Made by a program: the position numbers and the translations under genes. Below the pieces are notes generated by a model. It made no database searches, was not told where the DNA came from, and saw only the letters and a list, made by a program, of their open reading frames with translations. Positions 1-9,739 of a DNA stretch of 64,000 nucleotides are shown here, in pieces. The DNA lies in the NCBI GenBank assembly GCA_963678705.1, contig OY783221.1, positions 4,402,001-4,466,000 of the forward strand, read 5' to 3'. Source of the stretch: Panorpa germanica. Taxonomy: Eukaryota; Arthropoda; Insecta; Mecoptera; Panorpidae. Within the stretch, counting starts at the first letter, position 1, and each line of letters opens with the position of its first letter.

Positions 1-2065
1 AAAATATGGTAGTTAATTTTTTTCTTTTTAATTTAATCAAGATGCATAACTTAATTTTTTCGGTTTAGTTTCAGCACATGCACACATGGCACATTAAATG
101 TTATAAAACACATGGCATGGGTCCATATGTTGTCAGAAAAAATGCAGCAAAATGCAAAGTGCACTTGTGTTAAAGCCAAATGTGTTGCAAGTATAAAGCC
201 GTATTACAATATGTATTGTTAATTTATTTTTGGAATAAATAAAATAAAAATTGAAACAGTGTTCAGTCCTTCACGTCACGTCCGGTTTCTATGGGACATC
301 ACAATTGCAATCTTCCAACATCAGATCCTATCTACAGTTGTATAGAGAACACATGAATTTTTTGATATTATTTGAGACCATTCATAAATTACTGTCCTTG
401 GTGTGATGTTACACATTTTAATTAATAAATAATTTTTTGAAGAAATTACCTTTTTTTTAGAGGAAGCTTGGTTTTTTCTTTTCCGAAATTTATCCGATAC
501 TGCATGTGACGTCACATCGCTTTAGTCCTTTAGCTAGTAAATTGGTTTGTCAAAATTATGACAAATAAAATATTAGAGTGATAAAAAGAAATTTAAATTT
601 AAAATGACTATATCTCCGTAAATTTTGGGATATTTATGAAATATAAAAACGTCAATACGTTTAATTAACCTATATTTCAATTATAATTTACAAAAGGAAC
701 TCGACTAAAAAAAATCATAACCCCATGTGATACAAATAATCTTCTACCAATGACCAAAAACGTGACCAATATAATCATTGGTACAGCATACATTTTGTTT
801 TAATTGTAATTAATTAAACAAATAGTAGAAAGTAATCAATGTAATAATACCTTAACAATGTTACAGTTAAATTTAAAAAGTAAAATATTGTATAAAACAA
901 AACCCGGATGAGTGATGTAAGATACTAGATACAAAAAGAGATACAAGATATACCAGATGCATCGTATATAAGCGTAGTATTACCATATTATGAAGCTATA
1001 CAAAATGAAGACGCACAGAGAGATATACTTGTAGTACGAGTATCTTGTCCGCATACAAAAAATATATTCGATTACATTTCATATCTTGAAATGTTAAATG
1101 TGTATACGCATTGTTATTTCCAAATAGTCAGCTGTCTGAGCGTCTGTTGGCATCGTCTTTGAATAAATACATAAAGAATACAGCAAGTTCAAAAGCCTGC
1201 AGGCTTATATTATCTTGTCGTATTTTGTATTGACCATTTCTCCAACCACATAAGTACGAGAAGTCAAATTTTAAATTAATAATTTACATATAAAAATACA
1301 ATTACGTATTTAAACACATTTTATTAAATTTTATAGGGGTCTGGCGGGGGGTTTTCTATAACCCACGTGTCTTGCAAGGGATGGACGTAATTTCTAATAG
1401 TCTAATTTTTCAGCCTTTATAATTTTACGCAGGCCTGACGGGCCATGGCTCTTGGATTATAATGTAATGAAATCATAAGTGTTTGTTGCCTTAAAATGCA
1501 TTTTAATATCTTCCTCAATAGTATGACTATTTTTTTAAAAAAATTTTGAATTGCAAATGTGAGATTTGAATAAATTGACTAAAGTGCAATTTATAATAGA
1601 GAAACAAATAGAAATATAAGTTGAACCTAGTTAAAAGTATTGTAAATTTTATTTATGTGTAATGTAATGTAGTATTTTGTAATTGACATATTTAGGCAAA
1701 AAGCCTGAAATGACTTAAACCAAATTAAATTAAAAAAAAAAACTAATAAAGAAATAACTGAGGTTCTGACATAGAATTTTAATAATATGTATATGCTAGT
1801 AAGTAGGCACTGAGTTAGTTGATAAAAAATCTTCAGAAAGAAAGGAATAAATAAAATATGAGGAGGGCCGTCTTTATCTATTGGCATGCTACCCCGAAAC
1901 TAAATACCTAATTACGGCACTGTATATAATGAAATAATGTTGCATGTATAATAAGATAATCATTATCTGAAGTTAAGCATTTCTAACATGCGTGAAATTT
2001 TAAATATAAAATTTAAATTATTATAATATATTTAAAATATAGGTGCGTTTAATTATACATACATG
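1..2065. other. AT-rich non-coding DNA
   Basis: No supportable gene. The only distinct site is a 14-bp palindrome at 504-517 containing TGACGTCA, the core of a CRE/ATF-type binding site; one occurrence without an adjacent promoter is weak evidence of function. A slightly GC-richer patch with runs of G lies near 1337-1450 and is not recognisable. The open frames at 321-515 and 1627-1887 (minus) are low-complexity, rich in K, I, F and L, and look like chance. Confidence 0.6.
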
Positions 2066-2095
2066 AATGTACATGTATGTACATACATGTACATT
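2066..2095. repeat. Perfect 30-bp palindrome
   Basis: The sequence equals its own reverse complement over 30 bp, built on TGTACATGTATG and its mirror with no spacer. It could extrude as a cruciform. It is partly a by-product of an ACAT/TGTA-rich microsatellite-like context (ATACATACATG just before it), so slippage followed by inversion is the simplest origin. No function is inferred. Confidence 0.85.
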
Positions 2096-2099
2096 ATAA

Positions 2100-3015
2100 A
2101 TAAAACTATATTTAGCATACTAAACTAAACTGACCAAGTAGTTTTATGAAATAGTTATTAATGTTGCATAAAATGTTAAAATTATGAGACGTGATATAAA
2201 AGTAAATTAGAGCGGCATTTATTGAAGTTGGGTTGGTACAGTAGCGTCAACGGCCGCCTGTTTGTTAATTTTTCTTCCATATATGATTTTAGCTTGAACT
2301 AATTTATTAGGCTAGAGAATACTTTTAGACTATATCTTATCTGGTGAAACTATCTTACCAGATAAATACTAGGTTTCTTAAAAAGTGTATTTAACCTGAA
2401 TGTAAAACTGGTAATTACTATCGCAAATAGGAGAAACGCTACACGAAAATCGTAGAGATAATTAATAATATTCGAAATACTGTTTAACGGGTTATAATAT
2501 GATATTTAGAAAAAAGTATATCACAAAAAAGAATTATAGAAAGGTGTTAAAGTAGTTCTAGCATGAAACCACTTTTCCATATATTTTTTAAAATTTTGTT
2601 TATAGGCTAAAGAATAATGTTTATAATGTTTCAAAATTTTTGACACAATTATACACAAAGAATCTTTCGTCAGATTTACGTAAAAATTAAGAGAGTAAAG
2701 AAAGATGTTTTTAATCATATTTAAAAAAAATAACACTCCATTTTTTTGTAGTCGAGATATAATAATTAAAATATCATTTTTTTTTATTCCAACATTCCGA
2801 ATTTCTGTTTTGATCATAATATAACACGCTGGAACATTAAAACAGAGATCGGGTAGTTTTTTTGGGCAGTAGCCCAAATTATAATTTCGAATGACCGTAT
2901 GATTTAGACTATTTAAAAGAACGTATGTGGAATAATTTCTTATCTTTACTTCTTGACAGCCGCGATGATGTGCAATCGTTTGAAACCCATCAAAATATTA
3001 AGTTAAGAGTCCTAC
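2100..3015. other. AT-rich non-coding DNA
   Basis: Nothing recognisable. The 118-codon minus-strand open frame at 2521-2877 has a biased composition (K, N, I, L, F) without domain-like spacing, and no splice signals or promoter-like features around it. Confidence 0.5.
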
Positions 3016-3040
3016 CTTACGCTGAGTATCAGTAGATAAC
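3016..3040 (-). other. Candidate 25-nt micro-exon
   Basis: On the minus strand, a pyrimidine-rich stretch ending in TTTCAG precedes 25 nt that end in GTAAG followed by GTAGGACT. Both boundaries fit the AG/GT rule. One phase is open (1 nt plus codons for LSTDTQRK), leaving phase 0 at the donor. No neighbouring exon is visible in this AT-rich region. Chance AG...GT pairs are common, so this is suggestive only. The acceptor has the same TGTTTCAG|GTT form as the candidate at 13993-14028, which would lie upstream in the same orientation. Confidence 0.2.
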
Positions 3041-3191
3041 CTGAAACAATAAAAATCATTTTAACACAATCATCATTTAAACACAAAATGCAAAGTTATG
3101 TATGAAATACATTTTTGGCAAGATTTCTGAATAAACTAAAGCCTAAAAAATTAATTATATAAAAAGTGAAAAGATATGAATTTGTAATTGC

Positions 3192-3265
3192 TTTAGTCTT
3201 CGGGAATCGGACCCTGGTTCAGCATAATCGGGCTCTTTTCAACGATATCGGCCACACTGAATGTT
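3192..3265 (-). mobile_element. tRNA-like SINE head, degenerate
   Basis: Read on the minus strand, GGTCCGATTCCC (3202-3213) matches a Pol III B box (T-arm) and is preceded, about 30 nt upstream, by TGGCCGATATCGTTG (about 3240-3254), a loose A box. The layout is that of a tRNA-derived SINE head. No cloverleaf with intact acceptor stem can be drawn, so it is not a functional tRNA. Similar B-box-like segments occur in the same orientation at 38422-38432 and near 63915. Confidence 0.4.
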
Positions 3266-3755
3266 TTATTCCTTCATACACTACATGTATGCGTAGCTGC
3301 GTGTAACCTTTTGACATGTATTGATTTTAAAACCTCTTGAGACACAACCATATGACATTCCCTGTCCCTGAAACACACCTAATGTTTGTCTAAATATCAA
3401 CCCCCTCGATTCTCCCACTTACGCACCCACATACTATACTCACACCCTAATCTATTTGCATTGTCAACATATAAGCACCCTTCCATAAAACTTATTTTTA
3501 TTACACTAATATTTGATGATCGATAAGAGCTATCGTACTATCGGGTTCTTCGCCACCTTTTTGTATACAATTTACGACCCGCATCGTATCTTAATCTTGT
3601 GGAACGCATGCGCAAACCAACGGTTTTGAGTTGATTATCAGACACTGAATATTGATAACAATTTATGAATTGAGCGAAATATGGAGAAATTTTTCATGTT
3701 TTCTACTAGCAGTATAATTTCGAATTTCAAACGTAATTCTTTTGAAACTTTTTGA

Positions 3756-4025
3756 TGGGAAACACATTCAAAAGAACGTCTAAGTCTACTGAAAATCAGA
3801 CTTAGACGTTCTAAGATTATTGCCTTCCGCAACAGTGGCATAGCTAGAAACATCGGGTTTTTAGCAGGCACCCCAGTAAACATTTTGGAGTTCATTTATA
3901 GGTCAGTTTCTCACATTTTTTCATATAAAATGTCTACTTTATCGCCTACAAATGGCGAAATTACTCCACCTGTCGGAGTACAAATGAAGATAAAGTTGAT
4001 GCGAACTATAATTGAAGTGAAATAA
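3756..4025 (+). pseudogene. Coding remnant of unknown multi-copy family, copy A
   Basis: An 89-codon stretch is open up to a TAA at 4023-4025; it has no good early start codon, so it is a fragment. Its C-terminal two-thirds is homologous to a minus-strand segment at 31985-32227. The cores are about 86 percent identical in DNA over 120 bp by eye, and both read through as protein, sharing the motif VQMKIKLMRTIIE / IQMKIKLMRTIIE. Relative to copy B, copy A lacks an in-frame 51-nt block after PVNILE, and it has a 1-nt insertion after TIIE that brings in the stop. No domain is recognised. A mobile-element or duplicated-gene origin both fit; reading-frame conservation argues that the ancestor was coding. 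Confidence 0.5.
3773..3812. repeat. 15-bp perfect stem, 10-nt loop hairpin
   Basis: AGAACGTCTAAGTCT at 3773-3787 is exactly reverse-complemented at 3798-3812, with ACTGAAAATC between. Pairing stops at both stem ends. It sits within the open frame of copy A, where the two arms encode Arg/Leu-rich pieces. An inverted micro-duplication is the simplest source. The stem is too short and the flanks too unpaired for a convincing microRNA precursor. Confidence 0.8.
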
Positions 4026-4069
4026 TGATAGAAACGTCACTAAATAGGGCACTTCACCAATTTGTTTAC

Positions 4070-5336
4070 TGGGACAGTTAGAAAATCCTTCTCCTCCCCT
4101 TGTTGTTGATAATAATAAAAAAAACGCACAAAACAATTTTGATTTTTGTGTGACCATACATGAAGAACAGCACACACAAGGGATTGGAGCGAGTTCTCAA
4201 AATTGAACACGAGGAGGTGGAGGAGCAGTCATAAGTTTTGTTACGTCACATATAATCTGTAATTCGATTTCCAAAAGTAAAAAAATACTGAAAAACTAAA
4301 TAAGCATAAATTTTTTATTTTTTTATTATATTACTACGATTTCAACAGCTAGGTAATATCTCGCATTAATTGTAACATAATAATTGTGTGTTTTTGTACA
4401 TTTGATTATTTTTTATTTCTTTATCTTTTGGTGAGTTAATTCTTTGGCAATTATGGAATAAATTTATTCCATCTGAGTGTTACAGGGTACGAAAATTGTG
4501 TGACGTAATTTATGGAAATAACAGATAGTAGATCTCGATATAACAGACAAATTGAAGAGTGCATACTTTCCATACAAAGTAAAAAAATTCAATCCATAAT
4601 TTGGCTGTATAATCGTAAGCTTCTAGGAGAATTTCCACGTGGAAATCACCACAGTCTTTAATTCTACGTGTAGTAATGACCGAAATTTTGGTTCGTCTCA
4701 TCAATAATCTGTTATACAGAAGTTCGTTAAAACGAAGTTTTAACAAATGAAAAACAAAGAGTGATGATGTATGCCTAGTATATAATCAACAGAAAGATAT
4801 TAAATAAATACTTATAAAAAATATAACACTTTTATGTACAAGTTTTAGAATAATTAACTTGATATGAATATGGTGTCACACCTGGACCAGGTGCGATTAT
4901 ATGACCAAAGTAATAAACATAGTAACGCATTAACAACTGACTGAATGTCATGTCGATGTCGATGTCGGTGGTAAGTCTGTAAGTACGTTATTAACTGTAA
5001 AGAAACACAAACAGAAGGGTGAAAATAGGAAAGGATATCATTTATATCGTGGCATTGCATGGTAAAAAGGGCTACACGGTTATGATACCATGACATGTTT
5101 CATGATAAAATGAAATTGGATTTAATTTGGAAGGACATTTGTACGGTCTAGAACCTCTTACCTGGCTGATAATAAAGATATAGGAACTATTTATATTATC
5201 ACTAATGATTGCCATGGTCATTATATTTTAAGTTAACTTATCTTGCGTCATTATTTATATTTAGTTCGTTGGATGTTTAGTTTTTTTGTATTATTGTTAA
5301 AACAGGTGAAAGGAGTAACATTATACTAAAGTATAA
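4070..5336. other. Intergenic DNA with dispersed-repeat motif and short tandem repeat
   Basis: TGTGTGACGTAATTTATGG at 4497-4515 recurs exactly at 58004-58022, and here it follows TACAGGGTACG, so a degenerate dispersed repeat is likely around 4230-4515. A short GATGTC tandem run lies at about 4947-4965. The open frames at 3939-4175, 4510-4746 and 4854-5096 (minus) show no recognisable protein. No gene is supported. Confidence 0.5.
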
Positions 5337-6065
5337 TATTATTATTATTTATTATTAATTGTGTGTGCCTTTCGGCATTACAATCTACAGTATTCTATTT
5401 CTTATTACATTTCATTCTTATCTTAACAATTCAACCTTAAAACTAAACTTTAATAATTTTATTTAAAACTAATTATTTACTTAAAAAAAACTACTTTATT
5501 TATTAAAACTAAAAAAAAAAAAAAATATTCTATTCTTTTAGTACTTCCTCTCTTCATGCTTCCCATGCAAACCAGATAACGAGATTATTTATTATCCTGT
5601 TTCTATTTCCGACATTCACATCTTTCCTTCACTGCCTCCCTTTAATAGCTGCCCAATATTCATCTCGCTCACTACTTTTTCCTGACAATCAAACTTACTG
5701 TGCTCCAGTGTTTCAATCTCCGTTCCGCACACTCTACATATTCTTTCCTTTTTATTTGCCCAATATCTGTTTCCTTTCTCGTCATTTCCCAATCTAAACC
5801 TTACAATCCTTCTCATGTTTTTTATGTCTTTTTCTATTAAGTACTGTGGTATCTCTCTCTCCCAAATCCTTTTATATCTTGTCGCCTTTTATATCTCGTT
5901 TTTTTTCCATTCTTTCCTGTTGCTGTATCTCCTTGTCCCTTCTCCTGAGCTTCTCTTCTTCTCTCTGCCTCCTCGATCGCCATTGCATTGCTTTCAAAAT
6001 ACTCCTTTCTCTTTTTCGGGCCTCCTCCCCCCTTCCTTCTACTCTCCTCCCTTATTTTCTATACA
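5337..6065 (-). mobile_element. 5'-truncated LINE, 9-bp TSD
   Basis: A 729-bp insertion lies between direct repeats AAAGTATAA at 5328-5336 and 6066-6074. The 3' end (left side) is an AAT-repeat tail preceded by GCCGAAAGGC, the same terminus as the copy at 60010-60588. It contains the last part of a LINE protein (5616-5882), a 3' UTR rich in A and T, and upstream a purine-rich coding-strand section with frame damage. Truncation at the 5' end is typical of target-primed reverse transcription. The protein style suggests a jockey- or R1-like insect clade; the clade is not proven. Confidence 0.75.
5616..5882 (-). pseudogene. LINE reverse-transcriptase ORF, C-terminal zinc-knuckle fragment
   Basis: The open frame reads from about TRYKRIWEREIPQYL through MRRIVRFRLGN and RYW to a C-x2-C-x8-H-x4-C cluster (CRVC...LEHSKFDC), ending 29 codons later. 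These RFRLGN and CCHC motifs form the C-terminal end of many insect non-LTR retrotransposon polyproteins, downstream of the polymerase domain. The polymerase and endonuclease regions are absent because the insertion is 5'-truncated, and a stop codon occurs just upstream of this section next to a duplicated GATATAAAAGG. It cannot encode an active enzyme. Confidence 0.75.
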
Positions 6066-6074
6066 AAAGTATAA

Positions 6075-8754
6075 GAAGAATTGTATCAGAATTTAGAAAG
6101 AAAAAGCAACACTGAGAGGGAGCTCGAAGGAGTTTGACAAATCTAGACTCATTTGAAACAGACGTTGCTCTGCGCCGGCTAAATTCTAGTTAAAATGTAT
6201 TATTCGTCATATGCCACTAGTAACTGATAAATAGCAACTGTCCTGGCGGCAGAGGGCAGGGCAGACAGTGTAGGATGATATCGGTATGTCTGATATCCGG
6301 ACCAGACCATCAGATGATCATGCAAGTACACAGACGGTAAAACGAACGGCTGCTGAGATAGCCAGGTTTACCAGGTTTGCCATGTTCGCCGTTAAATACA
6401 ATAAAATATTTTTTAATTCATCTGCAACACAGAGGACAGGTGCTAAATTGCCGGTTTTACTGTTCTACCTGTAAAAGGTTCTTCAAGGTGCTTTATCCAA
6501 ACGGCAACCGCCATAAGGTGCGACCGACTGTAGAATACATTCATTTCTTGAATATACTTGAATGTATTGAATCGACTAGCCACAGAAACATGCTCAGAAT
6601 TTTAATTTTATTGTGTTTATAGGTGATTTTAACATTTAAAAAGTCTTTATTATAATATGTTAATTAATTTTGTAAATTTATGTTATAATAAAATTTTTAA
6701 CACTTATTTTTGTAGCACCCGTTATAGTATTACGTAATTGAGTTTGAGGGGACCTGGTAGGAAAGTTAGCTTGCGTCTAACGTCGTTTTGTATTTAGAGA
6801 AATGCAGAATCCTTTTGATCTACCGGCAGATCTAGAGGGCATTACTTTATTCAATGAAACATGATAAAATTTCCAGGATAACAGTCAGTTTGCGATGTAT
6901 AAAAATAAGAATAATAACCAAAAGTCGCTTATCATAGGCACGTAACTCACATTTCTATAAATTGTTCAGTTCATTTGCGAGACATCTCCGAATATTGAGC
7001 TTTGAGATGGGTTTACGATTCACTAGTTGCTGATATTGACATACTCATCGTGTGTCAAAGATAAAATATCCGGTATCCCAATACCGTGCATGTATTATGG
7101 AATAGCAATACTCATTTATAGAGATATGAATATAATTCAGAGATCAGTGCTGAGATCGGATACGGTTAAGTCAGGCGGTCGTAGGGGCATGCAAGAAATG
7201 CGGTCGCATTGAGCGCCAAGATAAAATGGGAGCTAAACTGTAAAAAGAAGGGGTGCCAACTGAAAATTAATGAAGGCCAAATCATCATCAGCTACACATT
7301 TCTTTAGTATCGGTGCTGGTTGGAGTTTGGGTCATCTGAACTACTTCTGTTGATTAAATTTAAGTGATTTTTAATCAAAGACATGACTCGTTTGCCTACA
7401 AATCTATAGCATTCCTAACGCTATTCAGTGGGCACAGACAGCATCGCTTGGTACTGCTTAACTGCACCACAACAATATTATGAGAGTATACAAGTGCCTC
7501 AGTTACGTGTAGGTTTATTAGGATTATTAATCCCAAAACTAATTTAATATTTATCTTTCTCAACTTCCATAATATAAAATGAGAACGGAATGGTCAGCAA
7601 GTGAGCAGCAAATATACTAGCGGGTTCAGGATCCATATTCATAGGTACGAGTACATACAAGTAGTTACTATACATCCAGACAGATCAAATAAAACTTGCA
7701 CCATATAAATGAAATAGCAAATATACATGACGTTGGAACATCATAACATTCACATCGTAAAACATGAATTCGTAATCGAGCTTGTCCAATGTTTAAAATG
7801 TGTTTGTTTTATATATGTGCAAATGGAGTATACCGGCCGCCACGATGTATGACTACACATATGAAATTTGCAACAAGGCAGGGCTATTCAACTTTCTGCT
7901 AAGTAACAAACAAATTTAAACTTTGGGTAGAACTAAGATACTTCGGTTTGAAACCAATGTCTCGCATTTTAACCTCTATAATCTCTGGTGAAATTTTTAT
8001 CTTTTTGAAATTGTTTTTTTAAGTAATTAAGTTACCATATCTTTAACAAAGAGAAGCAAAATTTAAAAAAATAATGTAAAAACTAAACTAACGATTTTTT
8101 GTGTTCTAACTTAACGCTCTATAGGTACACCAACAATAGTTTGTTAACCCCTGTTTATCAATTTGATGTATATGAAACATGGAATTTAACTCTCTGCTAC
8201 ATATTATATTCTCGACATGGGTTAATACTATAGAACCAATATTTTTAATTCAATATTATAAATAAAAAACATAATAAAAACAAAATGCATTAAAACCACA
8301 TTTTTCTAAATATATAATATGTATCAGAATTTAGAGAGATATTTGTTTAATACAAAATATGAAGTGGACAGTTTGAAGAGAATTTTGAAATTGAATTATA
8401 AAAGATATTTACAATTGTTTGTAATATTTATTTGACACCATAATTGTTTCTTCATGAAACAAGGATCTAAAGGTGCACCGGAAATACAAAATATCCGGAT
8501 TTTGGGTGATTTTTAAGTACATGAGCAGATGTGATGGCAAATTAGTTCCCATTCAAATAAAAAATATATATTTATAAAAAACCGATAGTAAAAGACAGTG
8601 GCGAATTAAGCTGCACAACGGCTCCTGATGAAGTTATTTATGGGGCAATTAAATAGAGACGAATCTTGATTATATATTGTATTAGGTCCTCGGACATTGT
8701 CAGATATAGGCAGTTGTGGACAAGGACGATGTCGGGGTATTAGAAAGGCAGAAA
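6075..8754. other. Intergenic DNA, no gene; possible hAT-like terminus at 8596
   Basis: A GC-richer patch at about 6120-6540 contains two short open frames (6286-6474 and 6377-6622) without recognisable motifs; it may be old repeat DNA. CAGTGGCGAATTAAG starting at about 8597 resembles hAT-type terminal repeats (CAGTGGCG...), and a similar terminus is found inverted at about 50082-50096. No TSD could be paired with it. The frame at 7027-7212 shows no features. Confidence 0.45.
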
Positions 8755-9222
8755 AATATGAAACTAATATGATCGCCAGGTTTAGATTAGGTAACGAAGA
8801 AAGAGAAAGCAGGTAATGGAGAGGAGATGATAACATGTAGGAAATATTGGAAGGAGGAGGAAAATGCTGGAAAGTAAGTGTAATAAGGAGTTTGATAACA
8901 GAGTAGCAATGTTGCAAAAGAAGAATGAAGGAAAAAGGTGGATGGTGGAAGTAAGAATAGGGCGAAAGGAGAACACTTAAAGAGAAGGAAAGTGTAGAAA
9001 GAACTGTCACAGAGATGGAGGAAAGGAAAATAATAGCGAAAGTAGTGGGGGAAGTTTAAAGAAGACTGAGGAGACTCAGGAAAGGAGAGAAAAAAAGGAA
9101 AGAGGCTAGTTTAACTAAAGTTTATAAGTTTGGCAGATTTTATTTTTAATTATATTAGAGTAAGGTTAAATTAAATTTAATGGACTTTGTAAAACCAAAA
9201 GACATAAACACATAATTAATTT
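8755..9222 (+). mobile_element. Degenerate LINE 3' fragment, same family as 5337-6065
   Basis: From the ATG at 8769 the plus strand reads MIARFRLGNEERESR, then a stop, then W-R-G-D-D, matching the RFRLGN block of the copy at 5337-6065. A purine-rich section follows. The 3' end near 9183-9222 (TTGTAAAACC...ATAATTAAT) aligns with the family terminus TTGTAATGCCGAAAGGC. In-frame stops and a lost zinc knuckle make it an old, dead copy. The reverse-strand open frames at 8606-9010 are shadows of its purine bias. Confidence 0.6.
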
Positions 9223-9389
9223 TGAATATAAATTAGGGTACAAATATGTTTTAAGAACATGAACATAAAAATACATTTACAACATCTCTTTAACATTGTT
9301 TATTATTAAAGTTTAATTATTTTTACAAAAATAATTGCGAACGATTTAACATATTTCGAATAAGTACATCGCGAATATAATACAATCAA

Positions 9390-9733
9390 TATTTTAAGTT
9401 ATGCCATACTTTGTTGCATCATCAATTGTTGTTACTGGTTCCATCATCATTATATCAACTGCAACAATTCTTAACAATGTTTCCAAAGCAGTAAAGTATT
9501 CAAAATATGCCGCAAGGATGTCAGCTTTATTATATTTATTATGCAAATTTGTTATTTATGTTAAATGGTTTCGTAAGTTTTTTTATTTGATAAATGTATG
9601 TTCAGTTGGACCGGTTTCACAGTGTTGGCTACTCTGGCTGCAGCATCCGAAGCACTCCTGCTCATTGGCTCCATGGAAGCTACACATTTACTGTGATAAA
9701 GAAATAAATAAGGACATTTATTTGACAAGTTAA
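9390..9733. other. Coding-like patch of unknown origin
   Basis: The plus-strand frame 9401-9733 (110 codons) is open, but about 9605-9695 is GC-rich relative to its surroundings and open in several frames. One plus frame gives a hydrophobic run (WTGFTVLATLAAASEALLL), and a minus frame gives MEPMSRSASDAAARVANTV. A minus-strand stretch at about 9405-9460 reads MEPVTTIDDAT, faintly like the latter, so the two patches may be diverged copies of one short unit. No family is recognised and the true strand cannot be decided. Confidence 0.2.
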
Positions 9734-9739
9734 TTTAAT

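Noticed and set aside
2521..2877. 118-codon minus-strand frame
   Set aside because: Low-complexity AT-driven composition, no homologous motif and no transcription-related signals.
5815..6115. Two overlapping plus-strand frames of about 90 codons
   Set aside because: They are antisense to the purine-rich section of the minus-strand LINE at 5337-6065.
8606..9010. 134-codon minus-strand open frame rich in S, L, P
   Set aside because: It is the reverse strand of a purine-rich LINE fragment whose plus strand reads RFRLGN; the composition explains the openness.
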